A stretch of 64,000 nucleotides of DNA. Source: Gambelia wislizenii. Its lineage: Eukaryota; Chordata; Lepidosauria; Squamata; Crotaphytidae. The notes under the pieces were generated by a model. That model was not told the DNA's origin and made no database searches. It saw only the letters and a list, made by a program, of their open reading frames with translations. Positions 9,861 to 20,997 of the stretch are shown in pieces. Where the stretch lies: the NCBI GenBank assembly GCA_030847615.1, contig JAUMIR010000003.1, forward strand, positions 289,038,265 to 289,102,264, read 5' to 3'. The position numbers were made by a program, and so were the translations under genes. Position 1 is the first letter of the stretch; each line of letters starts with the position of its first letter.

Positions 9861-11779
9861 GAACTGAGAGAAATAAGAGCAGGTGACAGAGGCTCACAGT
9901 AGATGGACCCCCACAGCATTTTGTATGTAACTTGAGGCCATTTTGCTGCATACTAAATAATCAGGGGAGTTGGTCTGTTATGAGCATGGCTAGTGCCTGC
10001 ACTTAATGCACTCATTGGATGAAAAATATGGGATTTAAGGCTCCAAAGACAAAAGCATATCTAACATAGTCAGGCCCCGGGGACCTCTTCTGGATCATCA
10101 AACCCTGGTAATTTGCACCAGCTTCTCCCCACGTGGTCAGCCCTGCCTCTAAGGTATATTTAAGAGTTACAGGTGCCTTATTTTTTGTTAGATGAGAAGA
10201 GCCCCTCATCGAAAAAAAGAGCCCCTATATGTCCTGTATTGAATCATTGAATCATAGAACCATGGCCATGAAAGACTAACATCCTCCAGAAAACACAGTT
10301 GCTTGGGACCCAGCCTCATTGTACTTAGTGGCATTGTATTTTGAGAAAAAATGTCAAGGATTAAGCTGCAGTCTGGCATTCAAGAGGTTAGACTGAATCC
10401 CCATTGTGCTCTTGCTTGCATTTCTAGGTTTTCTTGTTGATGTTGTTTCCTCTTCATTCTATTACTATGGGTGATTCTATTACTTTGGGTGCTAACGGTT
10501 TCAGTGCTGTAGGATTCTGTATTTTTTATTTGCACTCCTCAATAGTGATTGACCTTTTTCAGTATGCATGTGCCTCATGCTGTGCAAATTAATTATATAG
10601 ATATCTCACCCTCCCTAGCATTGTTTTAACTTGGCATGACAAAACTACCCTGTCATTTGTGTCTAAAATCTGCATTTTGTATTTTTAGCTCCTAAAGTAT
10701 GCACTTTACTAGCACCTGGACACTTTCTGTTTCCTTTGTCTGGAAGTTAGAACAAGGCCTACAATGTAAATACATTTTTAAAAACTCCCTGTGTGCAGTG
10801 TTATGTTGCCATACAATGCAGTCAGAATACAGATCCCTGGCATGTTAACAATGCATGAGCAGCAATCAATGTTGTGGCAACTAGCACCAATTGTTTAAAA
10901 TGAGGTACTAGCACCTATTTGTGTAGAACAAGCATGGTATGGATCTGTAACCTAGGTGCATACAAAGCTGGTGTGCTACTGATGCTACTTGTATATTAAA
11001 TGATCACTCCCCCACCCCTCTCACAGATCAGCCAAAATAATTTACATTATGCCCTTATCTGCAGAAATGCCAGGGTGAAATGTAGACACATCATATTTCA
11101 ATAGTGCAACAAGGTCTCTTGTCTAGACTGAGGGCCCAAGGGACCCCACTTTGTTCACCCCACTCTAGATCTTTGTTTCCCCTCTGTCCATGATCCGCAA
11201 GTATATCAAGCCACTGAGTCAGTTTCACAGCAATAATCTATAAAAGATTTACCTCCATGGTGGGAGCCTTGTGCATCTGTGTAGCCTTCTGCATCACACA
11301 AGGTGCTTCCCAAGGTATAAAACACACTCCACTATAGACATTTGCCCAGAAGAGGGTGGATAGGGGGCCTAATCTGCCAGACTTGCCCCTACTCTTTCTC
11401 CTCAAATGTAGAGCCTATGCAGGTGCTGGATCAGTTTTGGGATGATGCAATGAGCAGGATGAGGTGCATAGGACTCTAATTTTCTGTTAATATGGTGGGT
11501 GGTAGAAGCTAGTAATTCACTGGTAGCAGTGCTAACATTGGAAGAACCAGGTAACACAGTTGATTTGGCTTCTCAAAATTAAATAAATATAAAGTGGCAA
11601 ACACATACATATAAATTCTCTCAGGCTACCAGCCAAGCGGAGGAGTAAAGAAGCATTTGCACACATCTCACAATGGCTGAAAGGTGTAGTTTAGCCAGGG
11701 TCTCATCAAAGTTCCAATCTGAATGTGAAGTTCAGTCTGATACTTGTCATCAAAGGGGATGGTTTTGGGTATCCACCTG
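9861..11779. other. No feature recognised
   Basis: Moderately AT-rich and apparently non-repetitive within the window. A possible worn CR1 octamer tail ('gaatcattgaatcatagaacc') lies near 10241-10261. I see no exon or RNA gene. Confidence 0.4.
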
Positions 11780-11995
11780 GTTCAGAGAATACAACTCTCA
11801 GTATTACGCTAAGAGTTAGGGGAATGTTGGAACCCTACTTGTGATGCCAAAATCTCCTGTGATACCTGGGGGGAATTATTCACTGAACAGGAGGCCTGCA
11901 AGAGGAGGGTGACTTCGGGGATCTTTTTACCTATGTATAGCAGTACTAACTGTAGAGGACACTCCAGTTAAAGTGAAATAAAGCACACATTTTTC
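11780..11995 (+). repeat. Unclassified interspersed repeat, copy 1 (see 26340)
   Basis: This stretch aligns with 26340-26525. Shared blocks are 'tgcaagagg.gggt.acttcgg', 'ttacctatgtata.cagtactaactg' and 'ccagttaaagtgaa.taaa'. The 'aataaa' near the right end and the directional layout resemble an LTR or a 3' end, but I found no TG...CA borders or target duplication. The family is unknown to me. Confidence 0.6.
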
Positions 11996-12138
11996 AGAAC
12001 CATACAAGACTATAGCAGAGTAAGCCAGAAAGGTTGGATAGAGCTCCAGGAAGATAGAGTGATAGTTACCAGTCTTGAAGAGAAGAGTTCCATGCAGTGA
12101 GGATACTCAGATAGGCATCTGGGGCACACAGAGAAAGA

Positions 12139-12748
12139 GGCCCTATCTACACGATGGGGAAAAAAAATCCATTTTTGGGGTAAAAACTCTGAAAAGGCAG
12201 CTGCCTACACAATTTTTACCCCCCCCCCCCAAATTCTGTATGAACCCCCCCCCCCCGCCCAGCTGGCTGGAGCCAGCAATCCAAGTGGCAGTTTTAAATC
12301 TCCAGCTGCTTTTTTATTTTATTTTAAAAGGTGCCTGTTTTGTGGACAGTTGGTTTTCCCTATTTACAATGTAAAATAAAAATAAATATATGTAAAAATA
12401 TCCATTTCACGGACTTACTGGACTCTCACTTAGCCGGGAATCCAACATAGCGGCCGCTCCCAATTCCCCTCTTTGCTAGCCCTGCCCCCTGTGCTTGGCC
12501 AGCCAATCAGATTACACTGCCTGTTCGTATGTTTGCGAACGGGGTGTACAGACCGTCGACAATACTAATGGCTGTATGGATTTTAGCTCGAGATTCGCTA
12601 ATCATCCCGAACACTAAATCCACGTACTTTATGGGGGATTCACTAGCCCCCCCTTCTGAAAGACACGTATGCATCTGAACGGCTGTGTGTACACATGATC
12701 GATCTTCCAAATGCCATACTTAATATTTTTACAGTGTAGATGCCCCAA
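12139..12748. mobile_element. MITE with 'ccctatctacac' termini
   Basis: A DNA-transposon-like unit about 610 bp long. The left end GGCCCTATCTACAC (12139) is approximately the reverse complement of the right end GTGTAGATGCCCC (12736-12748), and 'aaga' lies directly outside both ends. Inside are an A-run, a C-run at 12220-12256, and a segment (12420-12710) with far more CpG than its surroundings. The longest open frame (67 codons, minus) has no similarity I recognise. The superfamily is undetermined; hAT would predict an 8-bp duplication, which I do not see. Confidence 0.55.
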
Positions 12749-12916
12749 GAGAGTGGCTGGGTTCATCCATTGAGGCACACTTTACTGTTGTTAGGTATCT
12801 AATATTTATACCATATTTTATACCTTAGAGTGGTGAATTTAGTAGTAACAAAGTTTGGATGACTCTCCCAGGAACAGACAAAGAAAATCAAAGCTCAACT
12901 GATTGCTTTAATTTCA

Positions 12917-13250
12917 GAGAATCATAGAATCATAGAGTTGGAAGAGACCACAAGGGTCATCCAGTCTAACCCCCTGCCATGAAGGAATAAACAATCAAAG
13001 CATTCCCAACAGATGGCCATCTGGCCTCTGCTTAAAACCTCCAAAGGAGACCACCACACTACAAGGCAGTGCATTCTACTGCTGAACAGCTCTTACCATC
13101 AGGAAGTTCTTCCTAATGTTTAGGTGGAATCTCTTTTCCTGTAGTTTGAGTCCATTGCTTTATGTCCTAGTCTCTGGAGCAGCAGAAAACTAACTTACTC
13201 CATCCTCAGTATGACATCCCTTCAAATATTCAAACATGGCTATCATCAGA
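12917..13250 (-). mobile_element. CR1 LINE 3' end, antisense
   Basis: Begins with two tail octamers in antisense ('agaatcatagaatcatag') and continues with 'ttggaagagaccacaagggtcatccagtctaa', the conserved CR1 3' UTR, then the antisense of the ORF2 C-terminus ('cttcctaatgtttaggtggaatctc'). It is 5'-truncated near 13250. It is a copy of the family seen nearly complete at 45199-50170 but more diverged. Confidence 0.9.
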
Positions 13251-13259
13251 GAGATTGAA

Positions 13260-15060
13260 CATTGATGGTTTTGCAACAACTTTGTAAGGTTGGACAGGTG
13301 GGGATATGAGGAGAGATTTCTGTTGGGTGTAGATTAAGGAATGGACACTTAATTGCTTGACTGCATTATTGCTAGGACCACCCATGGCTGGAAGAAAGGA
13401 TTAGCACATACCCCTCTAATGACTGGGCTGTTAGCATAAACCCATTACAAAGATTTCCTGCTCAATCCTAAAATGGGCTTTCATACTATTCTAGTTCTAT
13501 ACACTTCTTAGTCATTGTGACCTCCAACTGACCTCTAGTCTGCTTAAGCCAACCTGACCCAAAAAAGTGTCCAATATTTCCTGTTATAAGATACTGTGGG
13601 GAGGGGGTAGAAGGGCATACTAACATCAGTATAGGGAAGGAGTTCCCTGTACATGTTGCTCATTCAGGAAGGAAGGAATATGGAGGATAAGAAAGAACTC
13701 CAGGCTCTAGGTGTAAAAAAAAGTCACATGTACCTAAAATGCATCTAAAATGCTTACTGGTTAACAGTTTGAATCTCCAAGCCTTGATTTCACATGGGTA
13801 TACAAGCATTTACAATATTCCCCACTTTATACATTAATTGTAAGGATGGGTGTACTCCATCAAACAATATTGTCATATAATATATGATATAATATTGTTT
13901 CTCAGTATGTTCAGTAGCCTCCCATACAAGTATTTTGAGCCCTATTGCAGTTACTAGGCAAATTGTTGCCTTTGAAATTCCGTACATCATGGTGTTGGGT
14001 TCTGCAGTGCCATTTTATCTCAGTGAAGAAGATCATAGCTATTTTATTCTTTTGAGTAAATTTCCCTTCCATTTTAGCTGCCTATCTTACTGCACCAGAA
14101 GCACAGATGCCTGGGAACACTTTTGAAAAGGAGGCATACATGCTTTGTAGAAATGGAGGTAGATGTGCTTTGTTGAGTCTGAAATGACATTAGGCGGCCT
14201 TATGTTATTGGTTTTCTGGGTGGCACAGGAGGTGGTAACAGAATCAGAGTTTTTATGTAATTCACATTTAGCTTCTTGTCTGTGCTCCTAGAGGGCCTCT
14301 GCAGCCAACAATGAAATCACTGGTAATTGTACTTTCATACATCACAAAACCAGCCAAGTATGCAAAGGCGGTATCTGTACTAGAACAAACCTCCTAAGTC
14401 CGATAAGGACTCCACAAGTGTGTTTTCCAGCATCCATCCACCTGCTGTAACTTTTGGCACTGTGATGTTGTAGAAACAGTGCCACCATGCCAGAAAGCCA
14501 GAAAGAATTCTAGAACAGCTGGCAGCTGTGCTCAGCCTGTGCCATATAAAAAGCAGAACTAGGGATGAAAACCCACAGTTGTGTTCCTTTCCTTGTTAAG
14601 CAACGAAATCTAAGATACCTTTGTTGTTGGGCTGTTTGAGGACATAAAGAGCAATCAGCATTCTAGAAGCATAAAAAGAAATGCTCATTAATTCCTAATT
14701 ATGTTATACCCTTGTAGCCCATGTTTTCTCATTTCTGTGTAATTACTATAAACACTACAGGTATAAGTTCTCCATAAAAACAGCTTTACAATTTCATGTA
14801 TTTATGCTGTATTAATACTTAACATTGCAAGAAAATTAGAAATGTTCTCTCCTACTACTACTCCAAAAGGAGTGCCCAGCCAACCACAAATCTAATTTAA
14901 ACACAAAGAGGCCAACTTCTTACATCCCAGCAGTATTCAGGAGGGCCATCCTATGAAATCAACATGTGAGCAGGACTGTGCTGCTCACCCTCAACATAAT
15001 ACATTCTGACTAATCTGACCACCTCATCTACAGGGAAGGGTGCTATTGCCTATACAAGTC
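13260..15060. other. No feature recognised
   Basis: AT-rich, with short open frames only (longest about 66 codons). No mobile element or exon that I can name. Confidence 0.45.
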
Positions 15061-15166
15061 TGCCTATTCTGCCTATTAAATAACAAGACGGATACAATAA
15101 CCCATCTTTATTTATATGTATTACAATTCTAATGCTTGTCCCCTTCAATATACTCCCCGTTCACAC

Positions 15167-15526
15167 TCACACACTGATGCAGTCTTGTTTTCCCTGGTTG
15201 AAAGTGTTGAGCGAATCAGTTTCTGTCAGCTGTTTCAACACATCTGCTATTTTCTTCTTTACTGCATCAATTGACTCAAAATGTGTTCCTTTAAGTACCA
15301 ATTTCACTTTAGGGAAAAGAAAAAAGTCATATGGTGTCAAATCTGGTGAATATGGAGGATGTTCAAGTGTAGTAATGTGTTTATCAGCCAAAAACTGCTT
15401 CACAGAAAGTACTGTGTGAGCAGGTGCGCTGTCTTGATGGAGAACCATTTCCCCACAGTTCTGGCCTTTTTTTCTGACTCTTTCTCTCAGTTTTGTCAAA
15501 ACTTCCTTATAATAATGCTGGTTCAC
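15167..15526 (-). pseudogene. mariner transposase, catalytic C-terminal part
   Basis: The 119-codon frame holds two of the three catalytic acidic residues of the mariner DDE/D fold: Asp32 in 'VLHQDSAPAH' and Asp67 in 'YSPDLTPYDFFLFP'. There are exactly 34 residues between them, the D34D spacing that defines mariner. The C-terminus ('GTHFESIDAVKKK') is also mariner-like. The first catalytic Asp should lie upstream but is in a broken stretch (15527-15709). The live enzyme would cut and join the element at TA sites; this copy cannot. Confidence 0.9.
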
Positions 15527-15709
15527 TGTTCTGCCTTCTGGAACCTATTCTGCCAAAATTATGCCCTTGATTGCAAAAACTTCAACAATGAATATGGCTT
15601 TTAAAATGTACTTGCTTTGACATGCTTTTTTCATTCTTGTGATGATGGTGTTTTCCAGTGCATTGACTGTCATTTTGTCTCAGGATCATACTGGAAGATC
15701 CAGGTTTCA

Positions 15710-15913
15710 TCACAAGTGATTATTTTTTTTTAAAAGGTTTGGGTCTGCCTCAAGTTGCTGCAGAATGTCAGCACAAATGTTCTCGCGGCACTCTTTTTGC
15801 TCTGTTGTGAGAACCCTAGGGACCATCTTGGCACAAACTTTTCTCATGTTGAGATCCTCATGAAAAATTTTCCACATGGTGTCTTTGTCAAGGATCACGG
15901 CTTCAGCTATCAT
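15710..15913 (-). pseudogene. mariner transposase, N-terminal part
   Basis: The open frame contains 'MRKVCAKMVPRVLTTEQKE', the hallmark linker after the helix-turn-helix DNA-binding domain of mariner transposases. Further upstream on the minus strand (to about 16130), in-frame pieces such as 'FEQHKRFREG' and a serine/threonine-rich 'PSTSRTEE' block fit the N-terminal domain, with stops between. Together with 15167-15526 it covers most of the protein in broken form. Confidence 0.85.
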
Positions 15914-16490
15914 TCAGACACTGAGTTGGCAGTCTCCTCGAACAATCTGGCTGATTTTTCCCACAATTTCTTCAGTTCTTGAAGTGGAAGGTCAACCAGG
16001 GTATTCACCATCTTCCACATTCTCATGTCCTTCTCTGAATCTTTTGTGTTACTCAAACACACGTGCATGAGAAATGCACTCTTCCCCATAGGCCTCAGTA
16101 AGCATTTGAAAAGATTCCATTAGTGTTTTGTTCAATTTTACTAAAAATTTCAAATTGACACCTTGCTTGACTTTTAAACTTAGCATTTGTCTGGCACACA
16201 ACAGACAACACAGCTACTTTAAACAACAACTGACAATTAACTGAATGGCTGAGAATGTTGATGTTTGTCATGAAGCTTCAGACATGTTCAAGGTCACTAC
16301 TCAAGCATTCACAATCAGTTCTCCCTGATTTATCTGAAAGGTAGAAACATAGTCTCTTTATTTAATAGACAGGCCTCGTACATGTGAAGGCTTCCAAATT
16401 ATTTTGAACTCTGATCTTGTAGGATTCCAGTCATAGAGAAGCTGTTCAAGATCATGTTTCCTTATACCAGGAACAGGCAATTGCAAGAGG

Positions 16491-16711
16491 TAGCTGTTAT
16501 GTGCCTTCAAGTTGGCTTGGGTTTAGGGCAGCTTTATTCTTGAGTTTTCTTGGCAAGGTTTACTTAGAGGATGATATGTGCTGTTGTCTTCCTCTAAGGT
16601 TGAGAGAATGTGACTTGTCCAAAGTCACCCAGTAGGTTTCCATGGTTGAGCAGGGATTCAAACCCTGGTATCCTGGAGTCAAATCATTTAACCATTACCC
16701 CACATACATGG
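16491..16711 (-). mobile_element. tRNA-derived SINE, antisense
   Basis: Antisense copy of the SINE also at 20487, 24289 and 35777. Recognisable blocks are 'tgccttcaagttggc' (3' tail), 'gttttcttggcaaggttt', 'gtgacttgtccaaagtcacccagtaggtttccatgg' and 'gggattcaaaccctgg' (antisense of the box B region). The family has a tRNA-like Pol III head and a tail related to RTE-type LINEs. Confidence 0.85.
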
Positions 16712-16719
16712 GGCAGTCC

Positions 16720-17861
16720 CCAGTTTCTGTTTCCTCTCCTCTGAGGGCATCATGGTATAATGGAAGAGACATCATGTCCCTTCTAGTCACCATTTTCAGC
16801 CAGTTTTCAGCTACAAAAAGGAGGAGATTTTGGAAGACAGGAAACCAAAATATCATATCTTGGTGTAATTTTGGTGTACTTGGGGCAGTTTTTAGACTGA
16901 AATCTGCCTGACATTTATAACTAGGGTGGGTTAGGGGGCCTTGAGGGACTGCCATAATTTCTGGGGTGCATGTGGCTCATGACCTGTACTGTCCCCAACC
17001 TTCAACTATCTCAGCCTCCCAACTCATGACTATCTTTGGGAAATTCTTGTCATGACACAGCCTGTGGATTTTCATTTTGTGGCAACACGGAAGTCAGCCC
17101 TTTTGCATTGGTGTACAACCTGTGATCTCTCTGAAATACATCTGGCCTTAGTGCTGCCATATTTTAGGTAACTATAGGAAATGTTCTATTTTATCTTTGC
17201 TTCTATTGTGAAGAATTGTTTAAAACACTCTCTTATGTAATATTACTGGTGTCAAATCCAGACCTGTTGAATGCATTGCTTAATAGTAAGTCAACCCATA
17301 TGTAAACACCACTGAGTGACTTACTGGCTGTACTTTAGTTGGGACTACTGAATGGATTTTGGTCACTATGCTTTTATTGGATTGTTTTGTTAGAGCATAT
17401 AACCATTTAAGAGATGCAGTTTTTTTCTAGGTGCTGAAAAGCAAAAGGAGCAAGACCATTCTGTTACACTCTTGTTATCGCCTTCTGCAGCTGGTCTTAC
17501 TCAAACCTAAGAGGGAGTGTGGGAGTGAAGGTCATTTCTGTACCTTGAGACTAATGTATATCATTGTGAACTCTGTAACATTGAGCATGTGCATCCTGTT
17601 ATCCCTAACTGGAGCCAGACAGGAGATGTCTGTATTATTCTGTATATATTTGAACCCTGTAACCATAATGTTTTTTGGACCACCAGTAAAGCCATACTGA
17701 CTGAAGCTGCTGTCTGTTCATGTTCTTTTAAGTTGGCATGGAAGGTACTAAGCTGGTGCTGCTGTATGTTGTACATTCTGCACTCTGCACATGTCACAGG
17801 GAGGCATGACTATTTTGTACTGACATGCTTTATGGCAGTGTTGTAAACCACTTCAGGTTTG
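16720..17861. other. No feature recognised
   Basis: Mixed composition with chance open frames up to 89 codons, none with a recognisable product. The 'accaccagtaaagccatactgactg' stretch near 17680 vaguely resembles an LTR end but I could not find the other border. Confidence 0.4.
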
Positions 17862-17928
17862 TCTAGATGAGAAGTGGCATAGAGATAGAATGGTTTCTAT
17901 ACCACTTCTCATCCACACAAGTCTGTGC
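17862..17928. mobile_element. Short palindromic element
   Basis: An inverted repeat of about 67 bp: 'tagatgagaagtggcatagag' pairs with 'ttctataccacttctcatcca' around a loop containing 'atagaatgg'. The outer 'gtctagatg'/'catccacac' ends recall the termini of the MITE at 12139. It is probably a minimal MITE; no target duplication was confirmed. Confidence 0.5.
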
Positions 17929-18117
17929 ACATTTAAATGTACTATTCTTAAAACAAATATAAACAAGTGGGCACAAATACCATGTCCAGTATCAGGGATG
18001 GGTCTTGTTGAAGTGGACCTATTTGCAAATTGATATAGTGTGTCAGCCAGTTTGACAGTACAGGCCTCTTGGTTATAGCATGTTTAGGCCACAAGACCTA
18101 TGTATTGCAGGATGGGG

Positions 18118-18235
18118 GAATAATTTTGCACTTCACATGCTGTTGGGCTGCAACTCACAGCATGCCACAGCATGGACAATGCTACCTAGGCCTGATGGGA
18201 TTTTCAGTCTAGAGGCCCACATGATCCCTAGCCTT
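18118..18235. mobile_element. Palindromic hAT-like MITE (copy 1)
   Basis: Contains 'tgctgttgggctgcaactcacagcatgcc' and, after a short middle, 'cctgatgggattttcagtctagaggcc'. This is the common reptile layout in which 'ttggactacaactccc' and its reverse complement flank the centre. A second copy lies at 58741-58866. Identification is from general familiarity with the motif. Confidence 0.5.
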
Positions 18236-19620
18236 ACTGTAGTGGATTATGTATTTTAGCCAAATGCTTTCTGTTGCATTGTGGCCCTAGTGTGAAAAAG
18301 AATTAAATTATACTATGAAAAACAAATAGTATGAAATCCCATTTTCTGCCATGGAATCCTCCTTCATGTAGTTGTAATACAAACTACCCTGATCCTATCT
18401 GTTTAATTTGGAAATGCCTAATCGAGGGTCCATTATTTATTCTGCCTTTGATATCATTAAAGAAACTTTCTAACAGCTGGTGGATCAAATAAACCTAATT
18501 GATTAAATGTTCACTTGAATTTATGAGTCTGATTAGGGAACAAATGGTTTGCATACAGATCATTTTGCACTGCTTGGGTTCATTTTGGGAGTCTCAGTGT
18601 GGCTTAGAAATGAACATGACATTTCAATACTACAGCACTTTACTTGCATGTAAACAGCAATAATAATAAATAAATGAGCTTAGAAAAGAGATAGCACTTT
18701 AATTTGCAAAATGTAAGTAACTCTGTTTGGCTGCACTGTGAAATCTGTATATGCCCTTCTTGGAGCTTAAAAAGGTGTCCCAAAAGCACTGCAGTTTTAT
18801 CCATTGAACTGAATGACTTGCAGAAGCTGGATAGTGGTTTAGAAGAGGAAGGATAAAGGCTGCAGTATACAGGACTAATTGTAATGAGATGAACAGCTAT
18901 GCAAAGTTCATGAGCAGAGATTTCCACTGACACCAGTGATTAGTGTAACATCATCTTCAGAACTCCAGCAAGCCAGGCAGCCAAACATGCTGTTCACCAT
19001 GATACTTGCTTCCACTCTTCCCCTTCCCCTCCTCCTCCACTGGGATGGCCTTTCTGTGCTCATATGACAAACCAATAAAATAAAAATTAGTAGAGATACA
19101 TCTTCTTTCCACTAATTTTCCAGGATCGTCATGCAAACACAACAGGAAGAAAGCAGTATCTGAGTCAGGTTCAGGCTTTGTAGTCTTTCTTTGACTGTAA
19201 TATTCCTTTCAAAATGGTGATTAAAAGTGACACTGCCTCACTTCTGGTCATCATTTTGGCTGCTATACAGATGGAAAAGAAGTATTGGTGGATGGGAGGA
19301 TGTTTGTGTTTTAATTCTCCTGCCTTACTTAGCATAATGCTTAATCTGCCTGCACTTCTAATGGTCTGAAGAAACAATGCAATTGAAATTTATATTTATC
19401 TCCCCGGGTACCTTTGATTACAGTCTGGTCCTAAAGGAATGTTTTATGCCTTGCATAACTCTGTGCTGAAATGTGATATATCCAATTAATGGGGCAGCTA
19501 TTGAGCCAGCTATTAGGTTGGGATAGCTGTGCATTGAAACACTAGTATTTATTTTACTTACTTTTTAATTTTATTTGTACTTATTTGCTTACTTTTAACT
19601 TTGCCCCATTCCTAGTGCTC
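18236..19620. other. No repeat recognised; AT-rich apparently unique DNA
   Basis: The segment 18260-18600 looks non-repetitive and has homeobox-type ATTA motifs ('cctaattgattaaatg' near 18494), so it could hold conserved non-coding sequence, but nothing here proves that. Open frames at 18640-18933 and 19171-19377 (minus) lack family features. Confidence 0.35.
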
Positions 19621-19624
19621 AAGA

Positions 19625-20330
19625 CACAAGATGCACAGGCTAAATGAAAAAGTTGCATATAAACTAAAAGACAACCTAATGACTGACTCTCATACTGATA
19701 TGTACAAATGTGAAGGACTTATGATTACATGCCATTTGGACTACTGCAGTATGTTCTATATTAGACTGCCTTTGACAACTTCAGCCCAGGATATTGCAGG
19801 CAGACAGTTAACCACGGCCAGTTACAGTGATCATATTGCTCCCAACATGGTGTTTTCTGCTTATTTCACTGGGTTGTGTGTGTCTCCAGCCACAATTGCA
19901 AGTACTGATTGTTATAAAGCCCTGTATAATTATAACCCTATATCATTTGGGACCAGGCTGTTAGAAAGATGGCATTATATCATATGAGCCTGCAAAACTG
20001 TTCAGATCTTTGAGGAAACCTCTTGATCCCACCATCTATTCAAAAGCATGTCTAGTGGAGACACAAGAGAAGGCTTTCTCATCTTCCTGGACCTATAACT
20101 CTCTGCCAAGGGAGGTTAGGTGGACTCATTCTCTGCAGGCAAATATATTTTTATTCAGACAGATCTTGAGCATTTAAATTGGTCTGTGGTTGATGGGGGC
20201 ATAGCTGCTTTGTTAGGGATTCTGTCTTTTGTTGCTGTGTCTTTGAATGGTTGGCTTTCATGTTATACTTTCATGTTATACAGTACTTTTGTTTTGTATT
20301 TATTTTAATATTGTTAGCCAGCAGTTGGTG
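19625..20330 (+). mobile_element. L2-like LINE ORF2 C-terminal relic
   Basis: Plus-strand remnant of an L2-type RT C-terminus. 'CHLDYCSMFYIRLPL' (near 19735) matches the 'LDYCN.LY.GLP' landmark, followed by 'DHIAP' and a later '...EKAFSSSWTYNSLP.EVR' region in broken frames, then a T-rich 3' UTR near 20280-20330. Several stops and frameshifts. It is the same clade as the antisense relics at 6338-7560 and 39200-39960. Confidence 0.65.
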
Positions 20331-20486
20331 ATATAGGCATGCATAATATGAGGTTATGCACATGTATGGTCTTTTTTGTAGTTGCAGAAAGAGGGATTCA
20401 CTTTTTTCATGTGCAACATCTTCCCTTCCCCCAACTAATGTCTGGCTGGAGGGGGATATCCACGGATCACCCATCCCTGGCATTGT

Positions 20487-20712
20487 TCTTGTCATGCGTT
20501 TTCAAGTTAGCTATGACTTATGTTGACACTGTTCTAGGGTTTTCTTGGCAAGATTTTTTCAGCAAGGGTTTATTATTGCCTTCCTCTTAGGTTGAGAGTG
20601 TGCAACTTGCCTCAGGTCACCCAAGGGCCTTCCATTGCAGAGTGAGGATTCAAACTCTGGTCTCCCCGAAACCTAGTCCAACACATAAACTGTTGCACTG
20701 CACTGGCTACCG
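20487..20712 (-). mobile_element. tRNA-derived SINE, antisense
   Basis: The blocks 'gttttcaagttagctatgacttatg', 'gggttttcttggcaagattt', 'gccttcctcttaggttgagag' and 'aggattcaaactctgg' identify the same SINE family as 24289-24535. The tRNA-like head is at the high-coordinate end ('ctagtccaacacataaactg'). Nearly full length. Confidence 0.85.
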
Positions 20713-20997
20713 GTCTGCAAATGGGATAAGAAGGCTGATGTTGCCCTCACAGATCTCCAGAAACTTGCTGGAGGCTGGCCTCAGTTCTCTTCCCCTGGCT
20801 GGAGCCTGCTTGACTGCCTTCCCTCCACCTTGGCCAGTATGTGGCATGGCCATGTGCTATGACTCTTGAATGCTGTTTTTCCAGGGCAGAAAGGAATCAG
20901 AACCATGTGGGTGATGCATTATACTCCTTCTGCATAGTGTAGGACTATGGCCCATCAGTGCCTTTGGAAAAAATATAGGGCATACACTTAATAAATC

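Larger units (their letters stand above)
15066..16377 (-). mobile_element. mariner transposon, decayed
   Basis: The 1.3-kb length is typical of mariner. The ends are approximate inverted repeats around 'CTATTAAATAA': 'gcctattaaataacaagac' at 15071 and 'ctctttatttaatagacaggc' at 16354. The transposase is encoded on the minus strand and is split by stops and frameshifts. Mariners insert at TA; the ends are too worn to state the duplication exactly. The element is dead. Confidence 0.85.

Noticed and set aside
15167..15526. SETMAR-like host gene
   Set aside because: Only mariner transposase is present, with no SET domain and broken frames.
17580..17850. Possible LTR end ('accaccagtaaagccatac')
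   Set aside because: No TG start, no duplication and no partner border could be found.
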